DNA of 64,000 nt. It comes from Dermacentor variabilis (taxonomy: Eukaryota; Arthropoda; Arachnida; Ixodida; Ixodidae). This document shows, in pieces, positions 23,166 through 35,060 of this stretch; position 1 is the first letter of the stretch; every line of letters begins with the position of its first letter. The position numbers were made by a program, and so were the translations under genes. The stretch is from contig NC_134568.1 of the NCBI RefSeq assembly GCF_050947875.1, forward strand, positions 214,129,678-214,193,677, given 5' to 3'. The notes under the pieces were generated by a model. It was not told where the DNA came from. It saw only the letters and a program-made list of their open reading frames with translations, and ran no database searches.

Positions 23166-23619
23166 TATGTTGTCCTCACGACATTAGAAATTAAATATAA
23201 AATTTTTATTTTTCTTAACCTTCTAAAGAATGACACATTGCAGGGTTAAAAGAATGTGCAGATCCAAAGCAATGTTGGAATCTGAATGATGTGCAACTTG
23301 AGTTAGTGAGGTAGCTGTAGTAGCAGCTAACACAAGCACATAACAGTAGCTGTTAGCTGTCTGCATCACGAGGATGACGGTGATGTGTGATGCTTGTCAA
23401 GGGAAGAATGTTGAGAGGTGCATGGGCAAAGAGAAATATGGCTCATGTATCGATAGATTGAAGGCTTCATACCGCTTGTATCACAGTGGCACATCCATTC
23501 TGGGAGATAGGCTAAAGATGGCAAATACCCAGTGGAATATAGCCAGTGGTACAGGTTGTCTGCTAGGTCAGACAGCAGCCAACACATACCCAGTGACCCA
23601 AGTTGTTTACTATATAATT

Positions 23620-25960
23620 CCATAAATAGACCTGGCGAGGAAATGACACCAAGCCTATGGGATGAGGCAAAGAAAGCTCTAGTAGATCTAGAGAAAGCCT
23701 ATGACACGACATGGTGCTTTGGGATTCAGCGAGACCTTTCCGTGATGGGTGTTCATGGCAACATGTTAAAGATTGAAAGCTACTTGTCTAACCGCACGTT
23801 TTGTGTAAGAGTGGGCAATGCTTTGTCTAGATCATTAAGCCAGGCAACTGGTATGCCACAAGGAGGTGTGCTTAGTTGCACACTCTTTGTTGTAAAAATA
23901 AGTTCCCTGCATACAGTCATCCCATGCACAATGTTTTATTCTGCTTATGTTGACAATGTGGAGATAGGCTTCACGTCATCAATATTGCTATCTGCGAATT
24001 AACAGTACAGCTAGGATTAAACAAATTGTCTAAACAGGCGGATGAAAATGGGCTTAAAATGAACATCCAGAAAAGTACTTGCATACTCTTTTCAAATAAG
24101 AGAGGCATAACACCAGTGCTAAGTATTGTGATCAATGAAGATTAATCCTCTGTAAACAACAAACACAAATTATTCATAGGAATCATTCTAAACTCTAAGC
24201 TTACGTTCATCCCCCATCTGAAGTATCTGAACATGAAATGTATGAAAATGATGATCCCTTCAAAACTTCTGTCAAACATAACATGAGGTAGTGATTGGAA
24301 GTGCCTTTTAAACTTGTACAAGAGTCCTGTGTGCTCACGCCTTAATTACGGTGCTATAATCTATAATACCAAGAGCATTAAAATACTAGACCCTGCTCAC
24401 CATTTAGGCATCCACATTGTGACCGGTGCCTTCAGGTAAGTCTTGTAGAAAGCCTCTATGTAGAATCAAAAGAGTGGTCACTCCGTCTAGAGAAGTCATA
24501 TTCCAGCTTCACATATCTGAAAGTACAGTCGAATTCTGAACATGCTTCTTACACAACTGTAAACAGTGTGTCCTGGTGCTTACTATTTAATAATTGGCCC
24601 AGAGATAGGGAGCCCTTCTTACTGCGTGTGAGGAAGCTCAGTGAAAAAATGGGTGTTTCACTTCAAGAATACCATCTAATGCATCCAGCAAAGCTGCTAT
24701 CGCTGTGGCAGTGGCAACTGGTAGATTGTGACACATCGTTTATCAAGGTCACAAAGCATTTTCCAGAGGCACACATTCAAATGCACTTCCTTGAGCTTCA
24801 AGCCACGTACTCATGCTCGGACTTTTACATCAGCGCATCAAAGTCGCATGCCAGTGTGTCTAATGCAGCAATCGGTCCATCATTTTTGAAATCTACGTTC
24901 TGCACCCACTAACAAGCATCTTTAACAAGCACGTTTGTCAGCTGTGAAAAATTTCATGCAACTAAAATTAGAGAGGGCGATTATATTTACAGACTCATTA
25001 AACATAATGAAGGCTTTAATGTCGCTACAAAAGCATAAAAATCCTGTTATTATTTAACTTTATTTGTTCCTGTGCACTATTTATGCATCTGAACAACATA
25101 TTGTAATAAGCTGGTTGCCGGGTCACAAAGGCATCGAGAGTAATATGCTTGCTGATGAACTCGCTACACCCAAGGATTTCCACACTCCCATAGCTGTCCC
25201 AGCCGTAGATCTGAAGCCTTTCCTGAAAATAAAACTAAAGTTATTGGCAACACCATTGGGATGCTGAAACATCTTATAAGCTTCACTTAATTATACCACA
25301 GTTAGTCATTTGGCCATCAACAACAAAATCATGGGAAGCCAATGTCCTCTTAGGTCAGTTGACAATAGGACACACATACGGCACACACAACTACTTGTGG
25401 GCTGGTGGTGACGCTCCAATCTGTGGTAAATGTAGTGAGAGGTTGACCGTCCCATCCTCCATGTTGTCCTTCATTCAGTAATGTTTCTCAGTAAGGAATC
25501 GTTATTTAACACACAGTCACGTTTAGGTTTTTTTAACGAAGTCTTCACACTACATGTTATCAGTCCAAGAAATTCGTAGCATGATCCCTCTTGAGAGGCC
25601 ACTGATTCGATGGTAGCATTTTGTATAGCGCGCACCTCCAGGCCTTTGCTTTCCCAAGGGCTCTGATGAGACATTAGTACTACTGACAGTGACATATTTT
25701 AATATATTACCCCTTCGTAGCATATATTTTATTTTCATCCAACATATCATTGTACATACTATGTATCATTGCCATATTTTCTTACCTATATATTTTATGC
25801 ACTTTACACCAAATGTTTTTAGGCCACTGTGCAGCTGCGTCACACATATCCTTTGACATTGACCACACCATCGGCTACATCAACCATCTTTTGGCACTCT
25901 TTGGCCATAATGGCCCTTGTGCCCCAAAACCCTATACATTGTCATCATCATCACTTTAAA
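23620..25960 (+). mobile_element. Large degenerate LINE with RT and RNase H, complete 3' end
   Basis: Plus strand: VDLEKAYDTTW (RT block A, usually F-D-L-E-K-A-Y-D), GMPQGGVLSCTLF (block B), then YVDN where active RTs have YVDD, and DENGLKMNIQKSTC. Further on, after frameshifts, come remnants of an RNase H-like domain (DFYISASKSH, usually FYTDASKS, and VISWLPGHKGIESNMLADEL). The end carries GHTYGTHNYLWAGGDAPICG, CGKC-like Cys residues and RLTVPSS. The 3' end carries TGTGCCCCAAAACCCTATAC and a (ATC)n tail at about 25945-25957. The YVDD to YVDN change plus stops mean inactivity. The 5' part is missing. Confidence 0.85.
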
Positions 25961-26089
25961 AATGAACATATACAGAAGCTACGAGTCTGAATTTTCAGAA
26001 GTCGAACATTCCAAGTTGAAGCAGCATGGCCAATGCAGTGTGTATCAGCTGTTATGCAAATGGCATTACAGATTTTTACAGGCTCTAAC

Positions 26090-26090
<1 letters not shown>

Positions 26091-26151
<61 letters not shown>
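26091..26151. repeat. (TAG)n microsatellite
   Basis: About 20 uninterrupted TAG triplets. It creates polyvaline or polytyrosine reading frames that are not genes. Confidence 0.97.
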
Positions 26152-27659
26152 TGTTCAGCTCAATAGTCCAGTCGGGCAGCTGTGGAGAGGCGTTACACAC
26201 ATGCATAAAAACTTGTGTTACAGCTATATGTTGACCACCTCCCTCTTTTTCCACATGCATGAGGTTTACTATTCAAGTGCAGTCAATGGCAGGAGTTTGT
26301 CCTCAGTTGTGCACTGGGAGCGCATCTATATCAGTCATGGAAAGTAATGGCAGAACTGGCAGAAACGGGTAGAACCAGGTATAATGGTAATGTTACACTA
26401 AAGAAATGCAGCAACACAAGGTGAAGGAAAGAAATAATGAGGGCAAACGGCTTGCAAAAAAAATTTTGCTTAGCTTGTACTGTGGAAATATGCTTTAACC
26501 AAATTGCCCGCACTATTTTAAATGTGTGCCAAGGCTGTTGGCAATTTTGGAAGCAAGAAATCCAACCAGTAATAGCAGCCTCGATAAATCGCACTGGTGT
26601 GCATAAACTGTCCTCGGTAAATGACATGCACCATGTTGGGGCATACTGTTTTTTTGTCCCAACGTGCACCAGAAAAATTGGTGCAACTGTGCAATCCCAG
26701 CAGGCATTGCGTGTGTTGCAGATGATGCGGACCAGCCAACACCTGATATTGCTATATATGGCAAGGAAGCTAGCGCGCATCATACTTTTGTATGCACCTT
26801 TGTGAATTTAGTCCGACAATAGTGTCAACAAACAATTAATCAATTTAGCTGCCAGCTGCCGCTTTAAGGAACGTCTGAAAGTGAACAATTTTATGGGAGT
26901 TAAGCTCTTCAATGACATTGCTGTGAGTATTTCTGGCAGCACTGTGTTCATTTTTAAATGTGGTGTAGAACAGTCTGTAGCATCTATCAAAGCACTTTTG
27001 GGATTCGAGAGATGTGGGTGATAACCGACTATGAACTTTAGATTCTACTGTAAGCAAAGCTGGAGTATCATGGCTCCTGAAGACTACGGAAGCAATGGAA
27101 TTCTGTGTGCATTTGCTGGAAATAAAACTTCTGAAATGCCATCGCCATGCTGTTTGGCATGCCCCAAGGTACCCTTAATTTCACATCACCATCGAACTAT
27201 TCACATATGAAACTCTGCAGCATTCACTATTCAAACCAAGAAGTGGCACTAGCAGTGCGCATCATAGAATAAGAAACCAGTGGGCAGTGATGTCCCACAC
27301 AAGGAATTTTACCATGCGGCTGGAATTTTTGGCCATATGTAATTTTGGAGGAAAAGGGAAATGGGACCTTTGCAATATTAGGAGGACTACTAAGAATCAC
27401 TGAAAAGCTGCAGGGAACCAGTGGCAGCTGATGCTAAAGCTCTAGTTGACGCTAAAACTCTGCATGTATAAGAAATATGCGAAACTGAACAGAAGTCACA
27501 TTAATATTGAATTCTCATTATACTGTGCAATCAAAATGTAAAATAAACTGTAATGTTTGTCAACATGAATTTCTTCATCTTATATTCACGGTTGGCAAGA
27601 TACTGTTTCCAAGAATACGAGGTTTCCCAGCTAATTTTAGCCTAGGTGTAAAATATGCC
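26152..27659. other. Intergenic, nothing recognised
   Basis: No exon, element end or RNA gene recognised. Overlapping open frames at 26330-26800 on both strands lack any family signature. Confidence 0.4.
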
Positions 27660-28190
27660 AAAGCACTTCTAAAAGCTCCCTACTTGTTTTACATATTTTT
27701 TTCTGCTTTCTAAGAAAGCCCGCGAAATATGAAGAAAAACAAAAGCACATGACATGGCCGCTTGCGTGCCTAGCGGAACTATGCTTGCCGCAATTGCAGA
27801 GCTCTCAAACGCGCTGCATATGAACGAATGGCGCATTTAATTTAGACTGGTGTGCTGCCACTTAAAATGTGACAGGGCAGCGACGCAGCTATGATGTGGT
27901 GCGCCTGGCAATTTATTTAAGCTTTGTGCTTGCTCTCGGCGGTTCACGATAGCGATGAGCATTTCAGGCAGCGCACACTACGCTAAACCAACACTGGCTA
28001 AACGCGTTGTTCATTCATACGCGGCATATATGTGCGACCACTGCTAGAGCTTAGCAGCTGGTGCAATCACAGTGGTGCAAGCGGGCATGTCACATGCTTT
28101 ATTTTTTCATATTTCACGGACTTTCTTTAGAACGGAGAAAAAATATGATTAAGAAACAAGTAGGAAGATGGAAGCTGCTGAATTTGATGT
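27660..28190. mobile_element. Foldback element with long imperfect inverted arms
   Basis: The left arm (about 27660-27790) has CTACTTGTTTTACATATTTT, AAGAAAGCCCGCGAAATATG and CACATGACATGGCCGCTTGC. Reversing 28060-28190 gives CTACTTGTTTCTTAATCATA, AAGAAAGTCCGTGAAATATG and CATGTGACATGCCCGCTTGC. The arms of at least 130 bp are about 75 percent alike. No coding capacity. Confidence 0.75.
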
Positions 28191-28465
28191 TTCCTAGAAC
28201 GATCTAGAAATTTCTCATTGAAAATTTTGCCCATTCGTACTTGCAAAGTTGATTAATTAATCTTGAAAAAAAATACTTGATAGCTGGGGCAATAATTTGT
28301 GTATGAATGTGCAAGGAAATGCACGGAATTTTTACTTTTTCTTTTATTTTTATCGCACAGAGAAAAATGCCGAAAATTATTCTGTGAAGTACGGAACATC
28401 ACTGCCAGTGCGCACCGGTGCAGTCCTCGGATTAATGCCACCAAATAAAATAAAGGTAGCGCCAT

Positions 28466-28834
28466 CTAAAACCCCTTAAACTTCGTAAAGTAGCGACACT
28501 CTCCTCCTCCGCCCTCACTACTCATCGTTTCTTCTCGCTTTCACGCTCCCTCGATCGTGGCGCCGCCTACGTCGCTCGAGCGTCGCATACGGAAGAACAC
28601 AGAATACCAACGGCGCCAACATGCGCTCATCGCCACTCCGCAGACCATCCGCAGACGCTCATGAAGCGAAAATGGCGCTGGAGCGCGGCTGTAAACAAAT
28701 GAAGCCCGCGCAAGAGCCCACGTGATGCTATTAGGCCAATAGCGACGCGGCGTCGGGGCGTCGGAATCGGCCACAGCGCGCGAGGAGGAGGCGCCATTCT
28801 TCAAAGCGTGGCGCTACTTTAGGGGTTTTAGCGT
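28466..28834. mobile_element. GC-rich MITE next to the CYLD-like gene promoter
   Basis: Left end CTAAAACCCCTTAAACTTCG followed by TAAAGTAGCG; right end, reversed, CTAAAACCCCTAAAGTAGCG. Inside are pyrimidine-rich CTCCTCCTCC blocks near both ends and a CpG-dense core. About 370 bp, no protein. Confidence 0.6.
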
Positions 28835-29767
28835 CATCTCCTCTCTCCTCCTCCTTCTCCAGCGCCAGTGTTTTATCCCCCTACGCGATGCTGAACTAGC
28901 AGACGCTCTCCGAAGACAGATGACGATTATTGATGTGGGACGAGATACGCCCCAAAGGGTGTAAATTTTCCTTTCCACTCCGTCGACCGGGTCGCAGCGA
29001 CTGCCTTGAACATGCTTCATATCGGGTACACTTCTCGTAGCAGCGGTAAACACTACGGCACGTTTCGCCAAGTGTTTTACTAAACGAAGTCGACGCCAAA
29101 ATGAGCTCGTTCTGGAAAATTTGAGCAATTGAGAACAGTGCAGCGGTGAGCACAATATATTTTTTCTAACACGCGCAGCGAAATATTCAGGACCCCGTAT
29201 GCAACTGGGCCAGCCATGCAACTGTCATCATCACTAATCTAAATCTGCTATGTAGTCGGTAATACGTGATAATATTAATCAGTTTTTAGATGTATTTACT
29301 TACGTCAGTAAATATAATATTTTGCCTTAGCGAAATGATATATATTCCGCAAGGCCATTGTCATTTATACTTTCTTGCGGCTGACTGAAAGTGGCTTTTA
29401 ACGAAGGGTTTGTTGTATTCGGGTTTCTTTTCTGGGCTGACGATTCCAGCAGGGTTCATATAAATTTGACAAGTGTGGCTTGATGAGCTGCGCGTTGCAC
29501 CATTGTCGTAGGGATATAAGTATAATGATAGTTAATACAACTTTACTGCAGGTGCCTTGGGAGCAGTTCTTCAACACCAGGTCATTCCTCTCTCGCCGTT
29601 CCGCCATGTCTGTCCAACTGACGCATCGGTTTGCGAGCTGCCGCCGGCATTAGTCCAGCCAACGTTTCAATGTTTAGGTTGGGAACAGTAGTAAGCTAAG
29701 TAGGAAACAATTACCGCTCTCGGCATTCCCGCTTCACGAACCGGCCTTATGAGCAAGCCATTTCGGT
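28835..29767 (+). promoter_or_regulatory. Probable promoter / 5'UTR region of the CYLD-like gene
   Basis: CpG content is clearly raised at 28840-29130 and again at 29590-29760. A GTTCCGCCATGTCT (CCGCCAT, YY1-like) motif lies at 29598-29611. No TATA box at a sensible distance from the start codon was identified. The transcription start is not determinable here; a 5' non-coding exon is possible. Confidence 0.35.
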
Positions 29768-30166
29768 ATGAACCGAACCACCCAAAGTCACAAACCGAAA
29801 GTCCTCTTGGATCGGGACATCCAGAACCCGCGGTTTGATGCTGGGACGTTGTTTGAAGTTTTGGCCGACGATCCGTACGAATCGAAGGTGAAGGTGCAGT
29901 CCTTAGACCCTGGGGACTCGGGCGTGATACTGTGTAACAGGGAAATCCTGCGCGAAGTGACGTCCCTCGAAGCTCTTGTGCTGCTGCCAGTCAAACCAGT
30001 GCGTAACCGGCTCAAGATCTATCGCGACCAAGAGTGGCTGAAGGAAATACCCGTCATTAGCGAAAACAAACGTGTTGTGGTGAAGGACAAGTTCGAAGGA
30101 ATCGTCAAGTTCAAAGGAGTCGTTCGCGAATACGGCCCTGGCATTCGGTTCATCGTAGAAATTCAG
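29768..30166 (+). CDS. CYLD: CYLD-like deubiquitinase, first coding exon
   Basis: CYLD removes K63-linked and linear ubiquitin chains and restrains NF-kB signalling; its N-terminus holds CAP-Gly domains. Here 133 codons run from ATG to the donor CAG|GTAGTA. The peptide includes SGVILCNREILREVTSLEAL, VLLPVKPVRNRLKIYRDQEW and VVVKDKFEGIVKFKGVVREY. By eye these follow human CYLD residues around 75-165: the same hydrophobic pattern, an RNRL motif, then a KFPGVVRFRG-like strand of the first CAP-Gly. No signal peptide. The ATG was chosen because it is the first in the frame and similarity starts soon after. The phase-0 exit matches the next exon. Similarity is weak enough that another CAP-Gly-like protein cannot be excluded. 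Confidence 0.7.
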
Positions 30167-30453
30167 GTAGTACTACTATCATATATCGTTCTAACACTGT
30201 AGCGCCTCTATGTTCCTTGTTAGCGCAAGCAAAACTCAGATTTGTTTGCAAGCAATCCATCTGTTCCGTCATAACGGGCACCGGTCACTGACTTACTACT
30301 ACGAATTTTCAGCCACACACATGCCTTCTGACAAGAACTGATTTGCCTATGCATGCTTCGAGCACATGAAACAAAAAATAATAGTAAAAGTAGGCAGTAG
30401 AAATGCACTTCAGGCCCTCCGTACTTTTTATATTGACTGGTTTTCCTTGGCAG
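30167..30453 (+). other. Intron 1 of the CYLD-like gene
   Basis: 287 bp, GTAGTA...TTTTCCTTGGCAG. Nothing else in it. Confidence 0.6.
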
Positions 30454-30538
30454 GATGGTACCAATGACCCCATCAAGAGGAAGCAGTGTTTCTCAATTCA
30501 AGACCTTCGGCTTCTTGAAGGCCGGGAAAATTATCACG
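30454..30538 (+). CDS. CYLD: CYLD-like, second coding exon (end of CAP-Gly-like segment)
   Basis: Acceptor TTCCTTGGCAG and donor CACG|GTCAGT. 28 codons plus one base, in phase with the previous exon. Encodes DGTNDPIKRKQCFSIQDLRL then LEGRENYH. In CYLD the first CAP-Gly ends DG..Q.G..LFQC......FV.LDKLELIED; here DGT, CF and DLRLLEG occupy the corresponding places but the loop between is shorter and the GKNDG-type motif of true CAP-Gly domains is absent, so microtubule-type binding is doubtful. The next exon must begin with 2 bases; none was recognised within the window. Confidence 0.68.
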
Positions 30539-32688
<2,150 letters not shown>

Positions 32689-33056
32689 GCACTAATTAAA
32701 ATTTCTAGCTTTAGGGCACATGTAATTGCAAAATTGAAGCCTAGGAGTAGTGAAGTCATGCCTGCTTACCAGAAGTTCTATGACTAGCACCACTTTCAGG
32801 CTACCCATCTCCCAAATCTAAAGAATGCCTCAATGTTCCAGTTAAAATGATCCCAAGCTGTTAGAGGCACCCTTTTGCGAAGCTGGAACACCGACTGGAA
32901 CACCAACATGTTTTGTAACACAAATTTTAGGTTGCATATCTCAAAAGTGGTGCTGCTCTTAGGATTTATGCTATGTAGACATGACTTTACTGCTCCTCAG
33001 TTTCAATTTTGCAATTTCAACATGTGCCCTAAAGTTAGTAATAAAATATTTGAGTA
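32689..33056. mobile_element. Foldback element, arms about 120 bp
   Basis: The left arm reads TTTAGGGCACATGTAATTGC, AAAATTGAAGCCTAGGAGTA and GTGAAGTCATGCCTGC. Reversing the right arm (32930-33056) gives TTTAGGGCACATGTTGAAAT, TTGCAAAATTGAAACTGAGG, AGCAGTAAAGTCATGTCTAC and AGCACCACTTTTGAGATATG. The core GGGCACATGTxATTGCAAAA also recalls CGGCACATATTGCAATTT of the foldbacks at 46715 and 63195, so all three may belong to one superfamily. Confidence 0.72.
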
Positions 33057-33175
33057 ATACCGGTGTTACACGTACACTTCTGATTGCGATCTGGACCGAT
33101 CCAGGTCGAAATTATCGACTGTGATTGGCTCTCGCACGCATTTTGTGCAAAGGAGCCAAGAAATGACCGAGAAAT

Positions 33176-33400
33176 TTTATTTATTTAGTTATTTATTTAT
33201 TTTACAATACTGCAAACTCTCTTGAGTCCAGGCAGGAGTGAGCAGATGCAATGCAGGAAAAGAAAAAACAACATTGTATAGATATTCACTACAAAAGATA
33301 TGGAAAGATTCGGATCGGGCTTGATCGCCATCACAAGTGCACAGTGTGACACCCGTATATATTTAAGTTGATTAGTGAAATTATTGTTTAACATTTTCTT
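33176..33400 (-). repeat. LINE-type 3' tail, (TTTA)n then conserved block
   Basis: TTTATTTATTTAGTTATTTA followed by CAATACTGCAAACTCTCTTG and AGTCCAGGCAGGAGTG. On the minus strand this is a 3' terminal block with an (AAAT)n tail, a layout I associate with arthropod LINE 3' ends. No coding remnant recognised. Confidence 0.4.
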
Positions 33401-33689
33401 GCTTTAAAATTTTTGGTTTGTAGCAAGTGCAGATGGGAAAACAATTGTTTTTTTTTTAATCCAGTGTGGTAGCTTGGCAAATACTAGTCATAATTGCCAT
33501 ATCCAAAACTTACTACAAGCAGTATTCACTTGACTGGTATATATTTATTTCACAAAAGGTTTTTTACACCAACTATCTTTCTTTATTGCTTTAACTAAAA
33601 TAAAATTTATTCTTATGATGCCTATTAAAACAATGCAAGAAGTGATTTTTATTACAATTAAAATAATTAATTTTTGTCAGTGTTGTGTG

Positions 33690-35060
33690 TATGTGATATC
33701 AAAAAGTTTTGTCTCTGACTCTGCTTTGGAGAAGGTTAGATATTTATGTGCATTCAAACACTGCCACCTTTGAAATAATCCCCTTGCACAGCAGTACAGT
33801 GCTCTTAGTATTCCTGCCACTTTGCAAGTATGTCCTGGAAGCCTCTTTTCCGGAATGAGCCGAGTACCTTCTGCGATTTGAGCTCATGTCAAAATGGTGA
33901 CCTTGAAAGGTAACTTCGGCATTTCTTTTTTATCATATTAGGATATTGTCATTTTCGAATGGCATTGATAGTCCTGTCACCGGTAGGATGGTTCAGTTTA
34001 CTTAGAAATTCATCACTAATTTTAAATAACCAATAAATGAGAAAGCAAAACCGCAGTAGGTTGCTGCCTCGTGTGATGTCATGATGAGCCGATGATGTCA
34101 GATCGTACACTACCATAATGTAAACACACAAAGTGCGTGATGCAGTACATGTGGCACTCACATCAAAGAAGCGAAGCTGATGATGTCTCCTGACGACACG
34201 GGGAGCTTTTACAGATTTTCTGAACTAGATAGCAGCGATTTCGGCGACGATTTCAGTGACAGTGGTGGTATAGTCTCTGACGTCACAAACACAGGGTGGC
34301 CAGCAAAAAGTCAGTCGGGAATGCAACCAATCATTAATATTGATTGTCAGGAAAATTAAATGACTTGCAGCCATATTATTTGGCACAGATAATCGGAGTG
34401 CAAAAGAGAATGTATGTTCAAAATTTTATGCAGATCAGTGGACGTAAAAAAATCACCGGAGTTGCCCTTTAAGCTGGGTTTTTAATTTGGGAAGATAGGT
34501 AAACGGGAGCCAAATTCGAAGAGTAGAGCAGAAACCATGTTGTTTTTGGTGAGAAACTCGTGTGTGTGGAGGGATCCGTGACACGGTGCATTGTTATCGT
34601 GCAGCATTCAGCTCCTCGTGGGCCCCAGATCGGGCCGTTTTCTCCAAACGACATACCCAGAGGCCCTAAAACTTGGCAGTGAAGCTTGCTGTTCATAGTC
34701 TGACCACTCCGGACAAATTCCTGATGCACAATACCGTGTATGCTGAATAACACGATTAGCATGCACTTAGTCAAGCTTTGGACCTTTTTTTTTTTTCAGT
34801 AATGGAGACGCTGAGCTTTTCCACTGCAATGACTTGCCTTGTCTCAGGGTCATACCTGTACACTGAAGTTTCGCCCCTGTAGTGATGACCCTCAAACTGA
34901 AAGACAGGTAATTCGTAAGGATTCGCTTCTGCTTATATCACTCCCTTACCAAAATTAAAAAAACCCAGCTCAAAGATCACCATTCTGACATGATTGCTTA
35001 AATCACGGAAGGGCACTCGACTTGTTCCGGAAAGAAGGCGTCCAGCACATATTCGCAATG
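33690..35060 (-). mobile_element. Degenerate mariner transposon interrupted by a MITE
   Basis: Minus strand, in order: ETSVYRYDPETRQVIAVEKL (around the first catalytic Asp motif, usually GDETWVY; the Asp is lost by a frame break), VLFSIHGIVHQEFVRSGQTM, MLHDNNAPCHGSLHTHEFLT (second Asp motif), a third-Asp region too eroded to read, then FQDILAKWQEY and a QGDYFKG (typical mariner C-terminus). Stops and shifts throughout. The 570 bp element at 33903-34472 splits the C-terminal region. Outer TIRs were not found with confidence. Confidence 0.8.
33903..34472. mobile_element. 570-bp TTAA-type short-TIR element nested in a mariner
   Basis: Left end TTGAAAGGTAACTTCGGC; right end, reversed, TTAAAGGGCAACTCCGGTG. 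The ends match at 13 of 17 positions. Length and termini parallel the element at 5628-6193. Mariner coding sequence resumes on either side, so it inserted after the mariner. Confidence 0.65.

Noticed and set aside
26033..26347. Polyvaline / polytyrosine open frames
   Set aside because: Read-through of the (TAG)n microsatellite; no start context or domain.
26331..26805. 150- and 122-codon frames on opposite strands
   Set aside because: Mutually overlapping, no motif recognised, most likely chance.
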